From: Bog-793 sp050010315
GTDB lineage: Bacteria > Actinomycetota > Acidimicrobiia > Acidimicrobiales > Bog-793
DNA: 27,204 bases
NCBI GenBank assembly: GCA_050010315.1
Contig: JBEKLG010000005.1
Location: forward strand, 1-27,204
Direction of reading: 5' to 3'
The notes beneath the pieces are model-generated. The model made no database searches. It was not told the DNA's origin and saw only the letters and a program-made list of their open reading frames with translations. The position numbers and the translations under genes were made by a program. Of the stretch, positions 1 to 6,830 are shown piece after piece (within the stretch, counting starts at the first letter, position 1; the number at the start of each line of letters is the position of its first letter).

Positions 1-1
1 C

Positions 2-1174
2 GAGGTCCTGCCGCTCATCAGCTCGATCGCCGGCATCAAGCAGGCTTCGATCGTCACGACGTCGGCGCACGGGACGTTCGTCGACGCCGTCCCGAAACTC
101 GACTTCTCCGCCCGCGCGATCAACGCCAAGGACCTCGCCGCGGGCCGGGCGACCTCGGGCCTCGCCGGCAACCTCGCCTTCGCCGCGGTGCCGCTCGTCT
201 CGGCCGGCGGGGTCCACCTCGCGTTCTTGCTCGCCCGGCAGGTCGGCAATTCCGACGCGAGCGTCTCATACTTCGTCCTCGCTGGCGGGATCTCGCTCCT
301 CGTCGCCGCCGCAGCCGCCGTTGTCATCTCCCGGCGCATCGCGCGCCGGGTCGTCGCTGCGGCCGGCGCCGCGCAGGAAATCGCGAGCGGCGACTTCTCG
401 ACCCGGCTCGCGGCGTCGCGCTATGACTACGCCGAGCTCGCGACGCTGACTACCTCGCTCAACCAGATGGCGGCACACCTCGAGGACCTGCGCGACCTCG
501 ACCGGCAGTTCCTCATGTCGGTCTCGCACGACCTGCGCACGCCGCTCACGTCGATCCGCGGCTACTCCGAGGCGATCGCCCAGGGCGTGGCGCCCGACGC
601 GGCCGGCTCCGCCGCGGTCGTCGTCACCGAGTCGATCCGCCTCGAGCGCCTGATCGGCGACCTGCTCGACCTGGCGCGGCTTGACGCCCACCAGTTCTCT
701 CTCCACCCGGCGCATGTCGACGCCGGCGACGTCGTCGCCAAGGCCGCCGAGGCGCTGCGCTACGAGTTCGAGGCCGCCGGGGTCTCGCTCGCCGTCTCTG
801 CCGACGGGGAGCTGTGGGTCGAGAGCGACCCCGACCGCCTCGGCCAGATCGTCGCCAACCTCGCGGAGAACGCCCTGAAATTCGCCCGCACCACCGTCGA
901 GGTCTCCTGCGCCCGACCGGCCCCCGGCACGATCATCGTCGCCGTCAGCGACGACGGCCCGGGGATCGACCCCGCCGACCTGCCTCACATCTTCGAGCGG
1001 CACTTCAGTTCGAACCGCTTCCCGGCCCGCTCGGCTGGCACCGGGCTCGGTCTCGCCATCGTCGCCGAGCTCGCCGCGGCGATGCACGGCCGGCTCGAGG
1101 TCGTCTCGCCCATCGCCGAGGGCCACGGGACGCGCATCGCCGTCTCGCTTCCCGGGTCGGCCGGGAGCCGCTAG
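2..1174 (+). CDS. Sensor histidine kinase, 5'-truncated by the window edge
   Basis: The reading frame is open from base 2 to the TAG at 1172-1174, so the N-terminus lies outside the window and about 390 residues are visible. The order is an extracytoplasmic stretch, a transmembrane segment (about residues 89-112, followed by SRRIARR), a HAMP linker, a HisKA dimerisation domain with SVSHDLRTPL (phospho-acceptor His about residue 176 of the fragment), and a HATPase domain with N-box NLAENALKFA, G1 box DDGPGID and G2 box GTGLGLAIV. This is the classic membrane-bound two-component kinase, which autophosphorylates and passes phosphate to a response regulator. The partner regulator would be expected just upstream, outside the window. 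The stimulus cannot be inferred. An internal GTG at 188 could be mistaken for the start, but coding sequence continues in frame upstream. The gene ends tail-to-tail with the ygfZ-like gene, sharing the tetranucleotide CTAG as stop codon on both strands. Confidence 0.93.
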   Translation, partial: EVLPLISSIAGIKQASIVTTSAHGTFVDAVPKLDFSARAINAKDLAAGRATSGLAGNLAFAAVPLVSAGGVHLAFLLARQVGNSDASVSYFVLAGGISLLVAAAAAVVISRRIARRVVAAAGAAQEIASGDFSTRLAASRYDYAELATLTTSLNQMAAHLEDLRDLDRQFLMSVSHDLRTPLTSIRGYSEAIAQGVAPDAAGSAAVVVTESIRLERLIGDLLDLARLDAHQFSLHPAHVDAGDVVAKAAEALRYEFEAAGVSLAVSADGELWVESDPDRLGQIVANLAENALKFARTTVEVSCARPAPGTIIVAVSDDGPGIDPADLPHIFERHFSSNRFPARSAGTGLGLAIVAELAAAMHGRLEVVSPIAEGHGTRIAVSLPGSAGSR

Positions 1175-2007
1175 GGACTCTCAGCGGCGCGCCAGAGCGG
1201 CAGTTCCGCCGCCTCGGCGGCGAGCAGCGAGCCGGCGTGGGCGACGTCGACCCGGGCGGGGACAGTGATCTCCCGCCGCAGGTAGCCGAGCGCGACCGCA
1301 CACGACGTGCGCGGCGAGTACGCCACGCTCGTGAGTTGACCGACCGGTTTGCCCCCGACCGCGATCGCGTCGCCCGCGGCGGGGCTGCCGGAGCGGACGA
1401 CGAAACCGACGAGCCGGCGGGTGACGCGGCTGCCCCGGGCGTCGAGGCGCGCCACGAGCTCCTGGCCGGTGTAGCAGCCCTTCGTGAGGCTCACGGCCCG
1501 CACGACGAGCCCCGCCTCCTGCGGGATCGTTCCTCCGGAGAGCTCGCGCCCCATCACCGGCAGGCCTGCTTCGATGCGCGCCGCCTCGAAGGCCGCGGCG
1601 TCGCCGGCGGGGACGCCGTCGGGCAGCGCGGCCGCGGTGTCGACGAGGTCGCAGCCTGAGAATCCCGGATAGTCGACGTCGAGCACGATCGCCGCCGTCG
1701 CCGTCGCGGCGGCCGGGCGAGCCCCCGGCCCGCGCAGGATCGCCGCCCGCACCCGGGTGAGTCCGAGTTCCGCCGCGACACGCAGCTTGAAACGTCGAAG
1801 GCGCGCCTCCATCGCCTCGCCCAGTCCTCGGTCGACGACGACGGCGGCGGTCGCGTCGCCGGTGCGGACGACCCGACCGTAGCCGTCGAGCTTGCCCTGC
1901 GGGGAGAGGACGAGCGTCTCGGTGCTGTCGCCCGGCGCGAGGCCGGTGAGGTCCTGGGAGACCTGACCTTGCAGGTAGCTCAAGGCGTCGGGGCCGGCGA
2001 CCGTCAC
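1171..2007 (-). CDS. ygfZ: YgfZ/GcvT-like folate-binding protein
   Basis: The protein carries the family signature KGCYTGQE, whose cysteine is the hallmark of YgfZ proteins, inside a GcvT-like tetrahydrofolate-binding fold (N-terminal VTVAGPDALSYLQGQVSQDL, C-terminal barrel region GFVVRSGSPAAGDAI). YgfZ proteins help maintain or repair certain iron-sulfur enzymes, with folate binding. Only the family assignment is firm; the target enzymes here are unknown. The GTG at 2007 is the first conventional start after the hisI stop, giving 278 aa. However, the same frame is open back to the hisI TAG (2095-2097), and the residues it would encode (AETYAALHERVAGIVVAVDV) look like the usual YgfZ N-terminus. 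The real start may therefore be upstream, at a CTG (2083-2085), or the annotated protein may be short at its N-terminus. It is last in the his operon and meets the histidine kinase gene tail to tail. Confidence 0.88.
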   Translation of the reverse strand: MTVAGPDALSYLQGQVSQDLTGLAPGDSTETLVLSPQGKLDGYGRVVRTGDATAAVVVDRGLGEAMEARLRRFKLRVAAELGLTRVRAAILRGPGARPAAATATAAIVLDVDYPGFSGCDLVDTAAALPDGVPAGDAAAFEAARIEAGLPVMGRELSGGTIPQEAGLVVRAVSLTKGCYTGQELVARLDARGSRVTRRLVGFVVRSGSPAAGDAIAVGGKPVGQLTSVAYSPRTSCAVALGYLRREITVPARVDVAHAGSLLAAEAAELPLWRAAESP

Positions 2008-2094
2008 GACATCGACGGCGACGACGATGCCGGCGACGCGCTCGTGGAGCGCGGCGTAGGTCTCGGCGAGGTCGAGAGCAGACAGGAGGTTCGC

Positions 2095-2499
2095 CTAGCT
2101 CTGCAGGCGGCGCAGGAAGCAGGTGCGCGCCCCGGTGTGGCAGGCGCCCGAACCTTCCTGGTCGACCTCGACGACGAGCGCGTCGCCGTCGCAGTCGACG
2201 AGCACGCCGCGCACGCGCTGGCGGTTGCCCGAGGTCTCGCCCTTGGCCCACAGCTCGCGGCGGCTGCGCGAGTAGAACCAGGTCCTTTTCGTCTCGAGGG
2301 TGCGCCGCAGCGACTCCTCGTTCATGTAGGCGACCATCAGGACCTCGCGACTCGTCGCGTCCTGGACGATCGCCGGGACGAGCCCGTCGGGGCCGAATCT
2401 CAGTTCGTCGAGGGTGGCGGTGTCCGCCGCCGCCTGGCCGGCCCGCGGCATCCCGCGGGGCGGCGGCGCGCCTTCGTTCCGTCTCGCCGAACCGGTCAC
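2095..2499 (-). CDS. hisI: Phosphoribosyl-AMP cyclohydrolase HisI
   Basis: HisI opens the adenine ring of phosphoribosyl-AMP, the third step of histidine synthesis. The 134-aa protein shows YSRSRRELWAKGETSGN, the metal-binding VDCDGDAL motif and the C-terminal GACHTG and CFLRR elements of the family. No HisE (pyrophosphohydrolase) domain follows, so this is a stand-alone HisI. The GTG start (2497-2499) overlaps the TGA of the GroES-like gene as GTGA, indicating translational coupling. The first 28 or so residues are rich in Ala, Pro and Arg and precede the conserved LDELRFGPDGLVPAIVQD, so a later ATG at Met17 is also possible. The TAG stop is followed in the same frame by the presumed N-terminal coding region of the ygfZ-like gene. 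Confidence 0.95.
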   Translation of the reverse strand: MTGSARRNEGAPPPRGMPRAGQAAADTATLDELRFGPDGLVPAIVQDATSREVLMVAYMNEESLRRTLETKRTWFYSRSRRELWAKGETSGNRQRVRGVLVDCDGDALVVEVDQEGSGACHTGARTCFLRRLQS

Positions 2500-2855
2500 A
2501 GATACAGGCCGGTCCCGCCGTCGAGGCGTTCGGTGGCGAGGGCCTGGACGTCGCGCTCGCGCAGGATGAGGTAGTCCTCGCCCTGCACCTCGACCTCGAA
2601 GCAGTCCTCCCGGTTGAAAAGCACCTTGTCGCCGGCCTTAATGGTGCGGACGTTCGGGCCAGTCGCCGTGACCTCGGCCCAGGTGAGCCGCTTGGTGAGC
2701 TGCGCCGTGGCGGGGATGAGGATCCCGGCGCGCGAGCGCCGCTCGCCCTCGGGATCGGGCACCTGGACGAGGACGCGGTCGTTCACCATCGTGATCGGCT
2801 GCTTCACCGCGCCCGGTGACTTCTCGCCATGACGCGCCGCTGGGGCCACCGCCAT
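2496..2855 (-). CDS. GroES-like co-chaperonin inside the his operon
   Basis: The core has the GroES architecture: NDRVLVQV, then RSRAGILIPATA (mobile-loop region), EVTATGPNVRTIKAGDKVLF, and the C-terminal EVEVQGEDYLILRERDVQAL. GroES caps GroEL and assists folding. This one is divergent: it is 119 aa against about 97 for canonical GroES, with an N-terminal extension (MAVAPAARHGEKSPGAVKQP) and a C-terminal tail. It has no groEL next to it. It lies between hisF (42 bp upstream) and hisI (4-bp overlap). A TACCGT hexamer lies 7 nt before the ATG at 2855, suggesting its own leaderless promoter as well as read-through. An alternative start is the ATG at 2789 (MVNDRV). Whether it partners GroEL or does something specialised cannot be told from sequence. 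Confidence 0.88.
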   Translation of the reverse strand: MAVAPAARHGEKSPGAVKQPITMVNDRVLVQVPDPEGERRSRAGILIPATAQLTKRLTWAEVTATGPNVRTIKAGDKVLFNREDCFEVEVQGEDYLILRERDVQALATERLDGGTGLYL

Positions 2856-2862
2856 GACTACG

Positions 2863-2868
2863 ACGGTA
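2863..2868 (-). promoter_or_regulatory. Candidate -10 of a leaderless promoter for the GroES-like gene
   Basis: TACCGT on the minus strand, separated by 7 nt from the ATG at 2855. It matches the TAnnnT form and spacing seen before hisD, mshD, ppk1 and others in this window. No convincing -35 is visible. It would let the GroES-like gene, hisI and the ygfZ-like gene be transcribed independently of the upstream his genes. Confidence 0.5.
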
Positions 2869-2897
2869 GTGCGCGCTCGCCGGCGCCGGGTCCGGTC

Positions 2898-3659
2898 TCA
2901 GGCCTCGGGGGGACGCACGATGACGCCGTGGGCGGCGAGGTAGCGCTTCGCCTCGGCGATGGTCGTCGTCTGGTAGTGGAAGACGGAGGCCGCAAGCACC
3001 CCGTCGGCGCCGGCGACGGCGCCCTCGACGAGATGACCGAGGTTGCCGACGCCGCCGGAGGCGATCACCGGAACGCCGACGGCATCGACGACGCGACCGA
3101 CGAGGTCGCCGTCGTACCCGGTCTCGGTGCCGTCCCGGTCCATCGAGGTGAGGAGGATTTCGCCCGCGCCGAGCCTTGCGGCCTCAGCGGCCCAGGCAAC
3201 GGCGTCGAGGCCCGCGGGCCGGCGCCCGCCGTGGGAGAAGACCTCGTAGCAGTCGCCGGCCCGTCGGGCGTCGATCGCCACGACGACGCACTGGTTGCCG
3301 AAGGTCGCGGCCAGTTCGGCGATGAGCTCGGGGCGCGCGATCGCCGCCGAGTTGACGGCGACCTTGTCGGCGCCGGCCCGCAGGATCTGGCGGGCGTCGT
3401 CGATACTGCGGATCCCCCCGCCGACGGTGAGCGGGATGAAGACCTCGTCGGCCGTGCGGGCGACGACGTCGATAAGGATCGCCCGGTCGTCGCTCGAGGC
3501 CGTGATGTCTAAAAAGATGAGCTCGTCGGCCCCCTCGGCGTCGTAGCGGCGGGCGAGCTCGACAGGGTCGCCGGCGTCACGCAGGCCGACGAAGTTCACC
3601 CCTTTGACGACGCGACCGCGGTCGACGTCGAGACAGGGGATGATCCTCAGGCTGCGCAT
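2898..3659 (-). CDS. hisF: Imidazole glycerol phosphate synthase cyclase subunit HisF
   Basis: HisF is the (beta-alpha)8-barrel subunit that uses ammonia from HisH to convert PRFAR to imidazole glycerol phosphate and AICAR. The 253-aa protein begins MRSLRIIPCLDVDRGRVVKG, with catalytic Asp11 in CLDVD, and carries the second catalytic region TSMDRDGTETGYD and the phosphate-binding VIASGGVGNLGH. The length is typical. The ATG at 3657-3659 lies inside the end of hisA (13-bp overlap), so translation is probably coupled. It is followed after 42 bp by the GroES-like gene. Confidence 0.98.
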   Translation of the reverse strand: MRSLRIIPCLDVDRGRVVKGVNFVGLRDAGDPVELARRYDAEGADELIFLDITASSDDRAILIDVVARTADEVFIPLTVGGGIRSIDDARQILRAGADKVAVNSAAIARPELIAELAATFGNQCVVVAIDARRAGDCYEVFSHGGRRPAGLDAVAWAAEAARLGAGEILLTSMDRDGTETGYDGDLVGRVVDAVGVPVIASGGVGNLGHLVEGAVAGADGVLAASVFHYQTTTIAEAKRYLAAHGVIVRPPEA

Positions 3660-4399
3660 AGCGCGATGGCATCGGCGATGGCGAGCTCACCCGAGGCGAA
3701 GGCCCGCCCGACGATCACGCCGGCGAGCCGACGGCCGACCACGCTGAGGGCGACGAGCTCGCCGAGGTGGGCGAGAGTGCCGACGCCGCCGGCGGCGATC
3801 ACCGGAAACCGCGTCTCGCCGAGGACGTAGCGGCAGCCGTCGAGGTCGGGACCTTCGAGCGTGCCGTCGCGCGTGATGTCGGTGACGACCACACCGGCGA
3901 GCGGCAACCCCTCGAGGCCTCGCAGCGCCGCGGCGAGCTCGACGCCGGTCGACTCCTCCCAGCCCCGCACGGCGAGCTCGCGGGTCATGCGGCCCCCGAC
4001 CGTGCGACGGCGGTGGTCGAGCCCGACGAGCACCCGGTCCGGATAGCGCCGGGCGAGACGGCGCGCGAACTCCGGGTCCTCGATGCCGGCCGTGCCGACG
4101 ACGAGACGCCCGATCCCGAGCTGGAAGAGCGCGTCGGCGGCCTCGATCGTGCGCACCCCCCCGCCGAACTGCACCTGGACCGGGACCTGATGGACGATCT
4201 CCTGCACGGTCTGCTCGTTGTCCGGACGGCCGGTGCGCGCCGCGTCGAGGTCGACGAGGTGGAGGAGGCTGGCGCCGGCCGCGGCGTAGGCGTGCGCCTG
4301 GGCAATCGGGTCACCGTAGCTCGTCTCGCAGGAGAACTCGCCGCGCAGGAGCCGCACGGCCTGTCCCCCGCGGATGTCGATCGACGGGATGCACTCCAT
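3647..4399 (-). CDS. hisA: ProFAR isomerase HisA
   Basis: HisA isomerises N'-5'-ProFAR to PRFAR (fourth step of histidine synthesis); in many Actinobacteria the homologue PriA also acts in tryptophan synthesis. The 250-aa barrel starts MECIPSIDIRGGQAVRLLRG with catalytic Asp8 and has VVTDITRDGTLEGPD and VIAAGGVGTLAH phosphate-binding loops. I chose the ATG at 4399 because it begins exactly at the conserved N-terminus and is preceded by a GAGGGTGAG Shine-Dalgarno-like run; an upstream in-frame start at 4444 would lie inside hisH. It starts 14 bp after hisH and overlaps hisF by 13 bp. Whether it is bifunctional (PriA-like) cannot be decided by eye. Confidence 0.96.
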   Translation of the reverse strand: MECIPSIDIRGGQAVRLLRGEFSCETSYGDPIAQAHAYAAAGASLLHLVDLDAARTGRPDNEQTVQEIVHQVPVQVQFGGGVRTIEAADALFQLGIGRLVVGTAGIEDPEFARRLARRYPDRVLVGLDHRRRTVGGRMTRELAVRGWEESTGVELAAALRGLEGLPLAGVVVTDITRDGTLEGPDLDGCRYVLGETRFPVIAAGGVGTLAHLGELVALSVVGRRLAGVIVGRAFASGELAIADAIALCAA

Positions 4400-4413
4400 G
4401 GACTCACCCTCAA

Positions 4414-5052
4414 CTAGGTTCGCGCGCCATCGAGGTCGCCGCACCGCTCAGCAAAGGCGGCGAGCACCGCGAGGCCCGAGTTGCCTGACTTCTCGGGGTG
4501 GAACTGGGTTCCGAAACAATTGTCGCGCTCGACGACCGCGACGACCGGCCCGCCGTAGTCACAGGTCGCGACGACGGCCTGGGCGCTCTGCCCGGTCGGC
4601 ACCGGCGCGTAGGAGTGGACGAAGTAGAACCACGGCCGCGCCTCGAGCCGCCCGAGGAGCACGGACTCCCGACCCGGAACGCGCTCGAGGCAGTTCCACT
4701 GCATCTGCGGCAGCTTCTCGCCGCCGGCGAGCCGGGTGACCGTGCCGGAGAAGACGCCGAGCCCGGCGACCCCCGGGCTCTCCTCGGAGTCCGAAAAGAG
4801 CAGCTGGAAGCCGACGCAGACGCCGAGCATCGGTTTGCCCGCGGCGACGGCGTCGCCAACGACGCGGTCGAGGCCGCTGGAGCGCAGCGCCGCGGCGCAG
4901 GCGCCGAAGTTGCCGACGCCCGGCAGGACGACCCCCGCCGCGCGCCCCGCCTCGGCCGCCGAGGAGACGAGACGCGCCTCAGCGCCCAAGTGGACGAGCG
5001 CCTTCTCCGCCGACCGCAGGTTGCCGATCCCGTAGTCGAGGACGGCGATCAC
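4414..5052 (-). CDS. hisH: Imidazole glycerol phosphate synthase amidotransferase subunit HisH
   Basis: HisH is the glutaminase that feeds ammonia to HisF. The 212-aa class I glutamine amidotransferase has the N-terminal VLDYGIGNLRS, the oxyanion region LPGVGNFGACAAAL, the nucleophile Cys79 in GVCVGFQLLF, and His185/Glu187 in FGTQFHPEKSG, completing the triad. The ATG start overlaps the hisB stop as ATGA (5049-5052). The downstream hisA begins 14 bp after its TAG. Confidence 0.98.
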   Translation of the reverse strand: MIAVLDYGIGNLRSAEKALVHLGAEARLVSSAAEAGRAAGVVLPGVGNFGACAAALRSSGLDRVVGDAVAAGKPMLGVCVGFQLLFSDSEESPGVAGLGVFSGTVTRLAGGEKLPQMQWNCLERVPGRESVLLGRLEARPWFYFVHSYAPVPTGQSAQAVVATCDYGGPVVAVVERDNCFGTQFHPEKSGNSGLAVLAAFAERCGDLDGART

Positions 5053-5681
5053 GCCGAGAGGACCCCCTTCGTCGAGGGCACCCCGGCTCCTTCGATGAGC
5101 TTCGCCTCGCGCAACGCCCGGGCGACCGCCTTGAACGACGCCTCGAGCACATGGTGGGTGTTCTTGCCGTGGCGGCAGGCGACGTGGAGCGTCAGCGCCG
5201 CGGCGGTCACAAAAGCGCGCCAGAACTCCTCGGCGAGCTGGGGGTCGAACGGCGGCGAGCCGAGACCGGGCGTGTCCGGCGCGAACTCGATCTCGTAGCG
5301 CAGATATGGCCGCCCCGAGACGTCGAGCGCCACGTCGACGAGCGCTTCGTCAAGCGGCACCGCCACCGAGGCGAAGCGGCGGATGCCCGCCTTGTCGCCG
5401 AACGCCTCCGCCAGGGCCCCGCCGAGCGCGATTCCCGTGTCCTCGACGGTGTGGTGGGCGTCGACTTGGAGGTCCCCCGTCGCCCGCACGACGAGGTCGA
5501 AGCCTGCGTGGGCGCCGAGCTGGGCGAGCATGTGGTCGAAAAAGGGCAGTCCGGTCGCGACCTCGACGCGACCGGCCCCGTCGCGGTCGACCTCGACGGA
5601 GATGTCGGCCTCGGCCGTCTGGCGGTGGCGCGCGCCACGACGGCGCGCCGCCGTCACCTGATTGCCGTCCTCCGCCGCCAC
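5049..5681 (-). CDS. hisB: Imidazoleglycerol-phosphate dehydratase HisB
   Basis: HisB dehydrates imidazole glycerol phosphate to imidazole acetol phosphate, using two manganese ions. The metal-binding and catalytic motifs are present: LPFFDHMLAQLGAHAGFDL, DAHHTVEDTGIALG, RFASVAVPLDEALVDVALD, and RHGKNTHHVLEASFKAVARALREA. It is the monofunctional form; there is no fused HisB-N phosphatase domain. The GTG at 5681 gives 210 aa. A second GTG at 5657 has a better Shine-Dalgarno (GGAGGA 10 nt upstream) and gives 202 aa, nearer the family norm, so the start is uncertain by 8 codons. It begins 48 bp after the hisC stop and its TGA overlaps the hisH ATG. Confidence 0.96.
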   Translation of the reverse strand: MAAEDGNQVTAARRRGARHRQTAEADISVEVDRDGAGRVEVATGLPFFDHMLAQLGAHAGFDLVVRATGDLQVDAHHTVEDTGIALGGALAEAFGDKAGIRRFASVAVPLDEALVDVALDVSGRPYLRYEIEFAPDTPGLGSPPFDPQLAEEFWRAFVTAAALTLHVACRHGKNTHHVLEASFKAVARALREAKLIEGAGVPSTKGVLSA

Positions 5682-5729
5682 ATCTACAGCCTCGCGCGTC
5701 GCCGTCGAGGCGACAGGGACGGTCGCGGC

Positions 5730-6830
5730 TCAGCCGACGACGTCGGCGAGAGCGGCGAGAAAGGCGTCGTTCTCGGCCGCGGCGCCAATCGTCACCCGCA
5801 GGTGCCCGGCGAGACGCGGCCAACCGGACAGGTCCCGCACGAGGACCGAGCGCGCGACGAGCCCCTCCCACACAGCGTGGGCGTCGTGCCCGCCGGTCGA
5901 GAACAGAACGAAGTTCGCCTCCGACGGGATCGCCGCGACCCCGAGGGCGGCGAGCCCCGCCAGCACCCGTGCCCGCTCGGCGACGAGGCGCGCTGCGCGC
6001 TCGTCCATCGCCCCGGTGAACCGCAGCGCGAGCAGGCCCGCCTCCTGTTTCAGGGCGTCGAGGTGGTACGGCAGAGCCGCCTGGAAGAGCGCCGCGATGA
6101 CCTCGGGCGCGCCGAGCGCGTAGCCGAGCCGGAGCGCGGCGAGCGACCACGTCTTCGAAAACGTCCGCAGCACGACGAGCCTCGGATGGGCCGCGAGGAG
6201 AGCGAGCACCGAATGGCGGGCGAACTGGACGTAGGCCTCGTCGACGACGACGAGGCCGGGGGCCCGCCCGAGCACCGCCTCGATCGTCTCGTCGGGCTCG
6301 GCGAGACCCGTCGGGTTGTTCGGCGAACAGAGGAAGACGACGGCGGGCTCGCCCTCACCGGATCGCGCCGCGACTGCAAGTACCCGGTCGACCTCGGCGA
6401 GGTCGACGAGATAGGCGGGGTCGCGCTCGCCCTCGATGATCGTCGTCGAGGTGAGGCGCGCGATGTGGGCGTGCAGGGCGTAGGTCGGCTCGAACAGCAC
6501 GCAGCTCCGTCCCGGCCCGCCGTAGGCGAGGAGGAGCGACTGGATGACCTCGTTCGAGCCGTTGGCGCAGAAGACCTGCTCGGTTTCGAGGTCGTGCTGG
6601 CCGGCGATCGCGGCCCGCAGTCGAAGGGCGCCGCGGTCCGGGTAGCGGTTGAAGGCAATCTCCCGCACCGCTGCCGCCAGCGCGGCGACGAACTCGGCCG
6701 GCGGCGGTTCCGGCGCCTCGTTCGTGTTCAGCCGGACCGCCACGTCGACCTGCGGCGAGTAGTAGCCCGACCAGAGCGCGCTCGCTGAACGCGGCGTCGG
6801 CCCGGGTCGCCCGCCGGCGACGGGGCTCAT
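5730..6830 (-). CDS. hisC: Histidinol-phosphate aminotransferase HisC
   Basis: HisC transfers the amino group from glutamate to imidazole acetol phosphate. The 366-aa fold-type I PLP enzyme shows VRLNTNEAPEPPP at the N-terminus, FNRYPDRGALRLRAAIA, FCANGSNEVIQ, SPNNPTGLAEP, VVVDEAYVQF, and the PLP-binding lysine in RTFSKTWSLAALRLGYALG, then the C-terminal substrate arginine region HLRVTIG. I placed the start at the ATG 6828-6830, which overlaps the hisD TGA (ATGA) and begins just before the conserved part. The frame stays open upstream only because it runs antiparallel to hisD sequence. Confidence 0.97.
   Translation of the reverse strand: MSPVAGGRPGPTPRSASALWSGYYSPQVDVAVRLNTNEAPEPPPAEFVAALAAAVREIAFNRYPDRGALRLRAAIAGQHDLETEQVFCANGSNEVIQSLLLAYGGPGRSCVLFEPTYALHAHIARLTSTTIIEGERDPAYLVDLAEVDRVLAVAARSGEGEPAVVFLCSPNNPTGLAEPDETIEAVLGRAPGLVVVDEAYVQFARHSVLALLAAHPRLVVLRTFSKTWSLAALRLGYALGAPEVIAALFQAALPYHLDALKQEAGLLALRFTGAMDERAARLVAERARVLAGLAALGVAAIPSEANFVLFSTGGHDAHAVWEGLVARSVLVRDLSGWPRLAGHLRVTIGAAAENDAFLAALADVVG

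Noticed and set aside
266..1126. Long minus-strand open frame opposite the histidine kinase
   Set aside because: Antisense shadow of a clear kinase gene; Arg/Asp/Gly-rich with no domain.
4399..4444. Longer hisA start at 4444
   Set aside because: Would overlap hisH and adds residues absent from HisA; ATG 4399 begins at the conserved N-terminus with a Shine-Dalgarno-like run.
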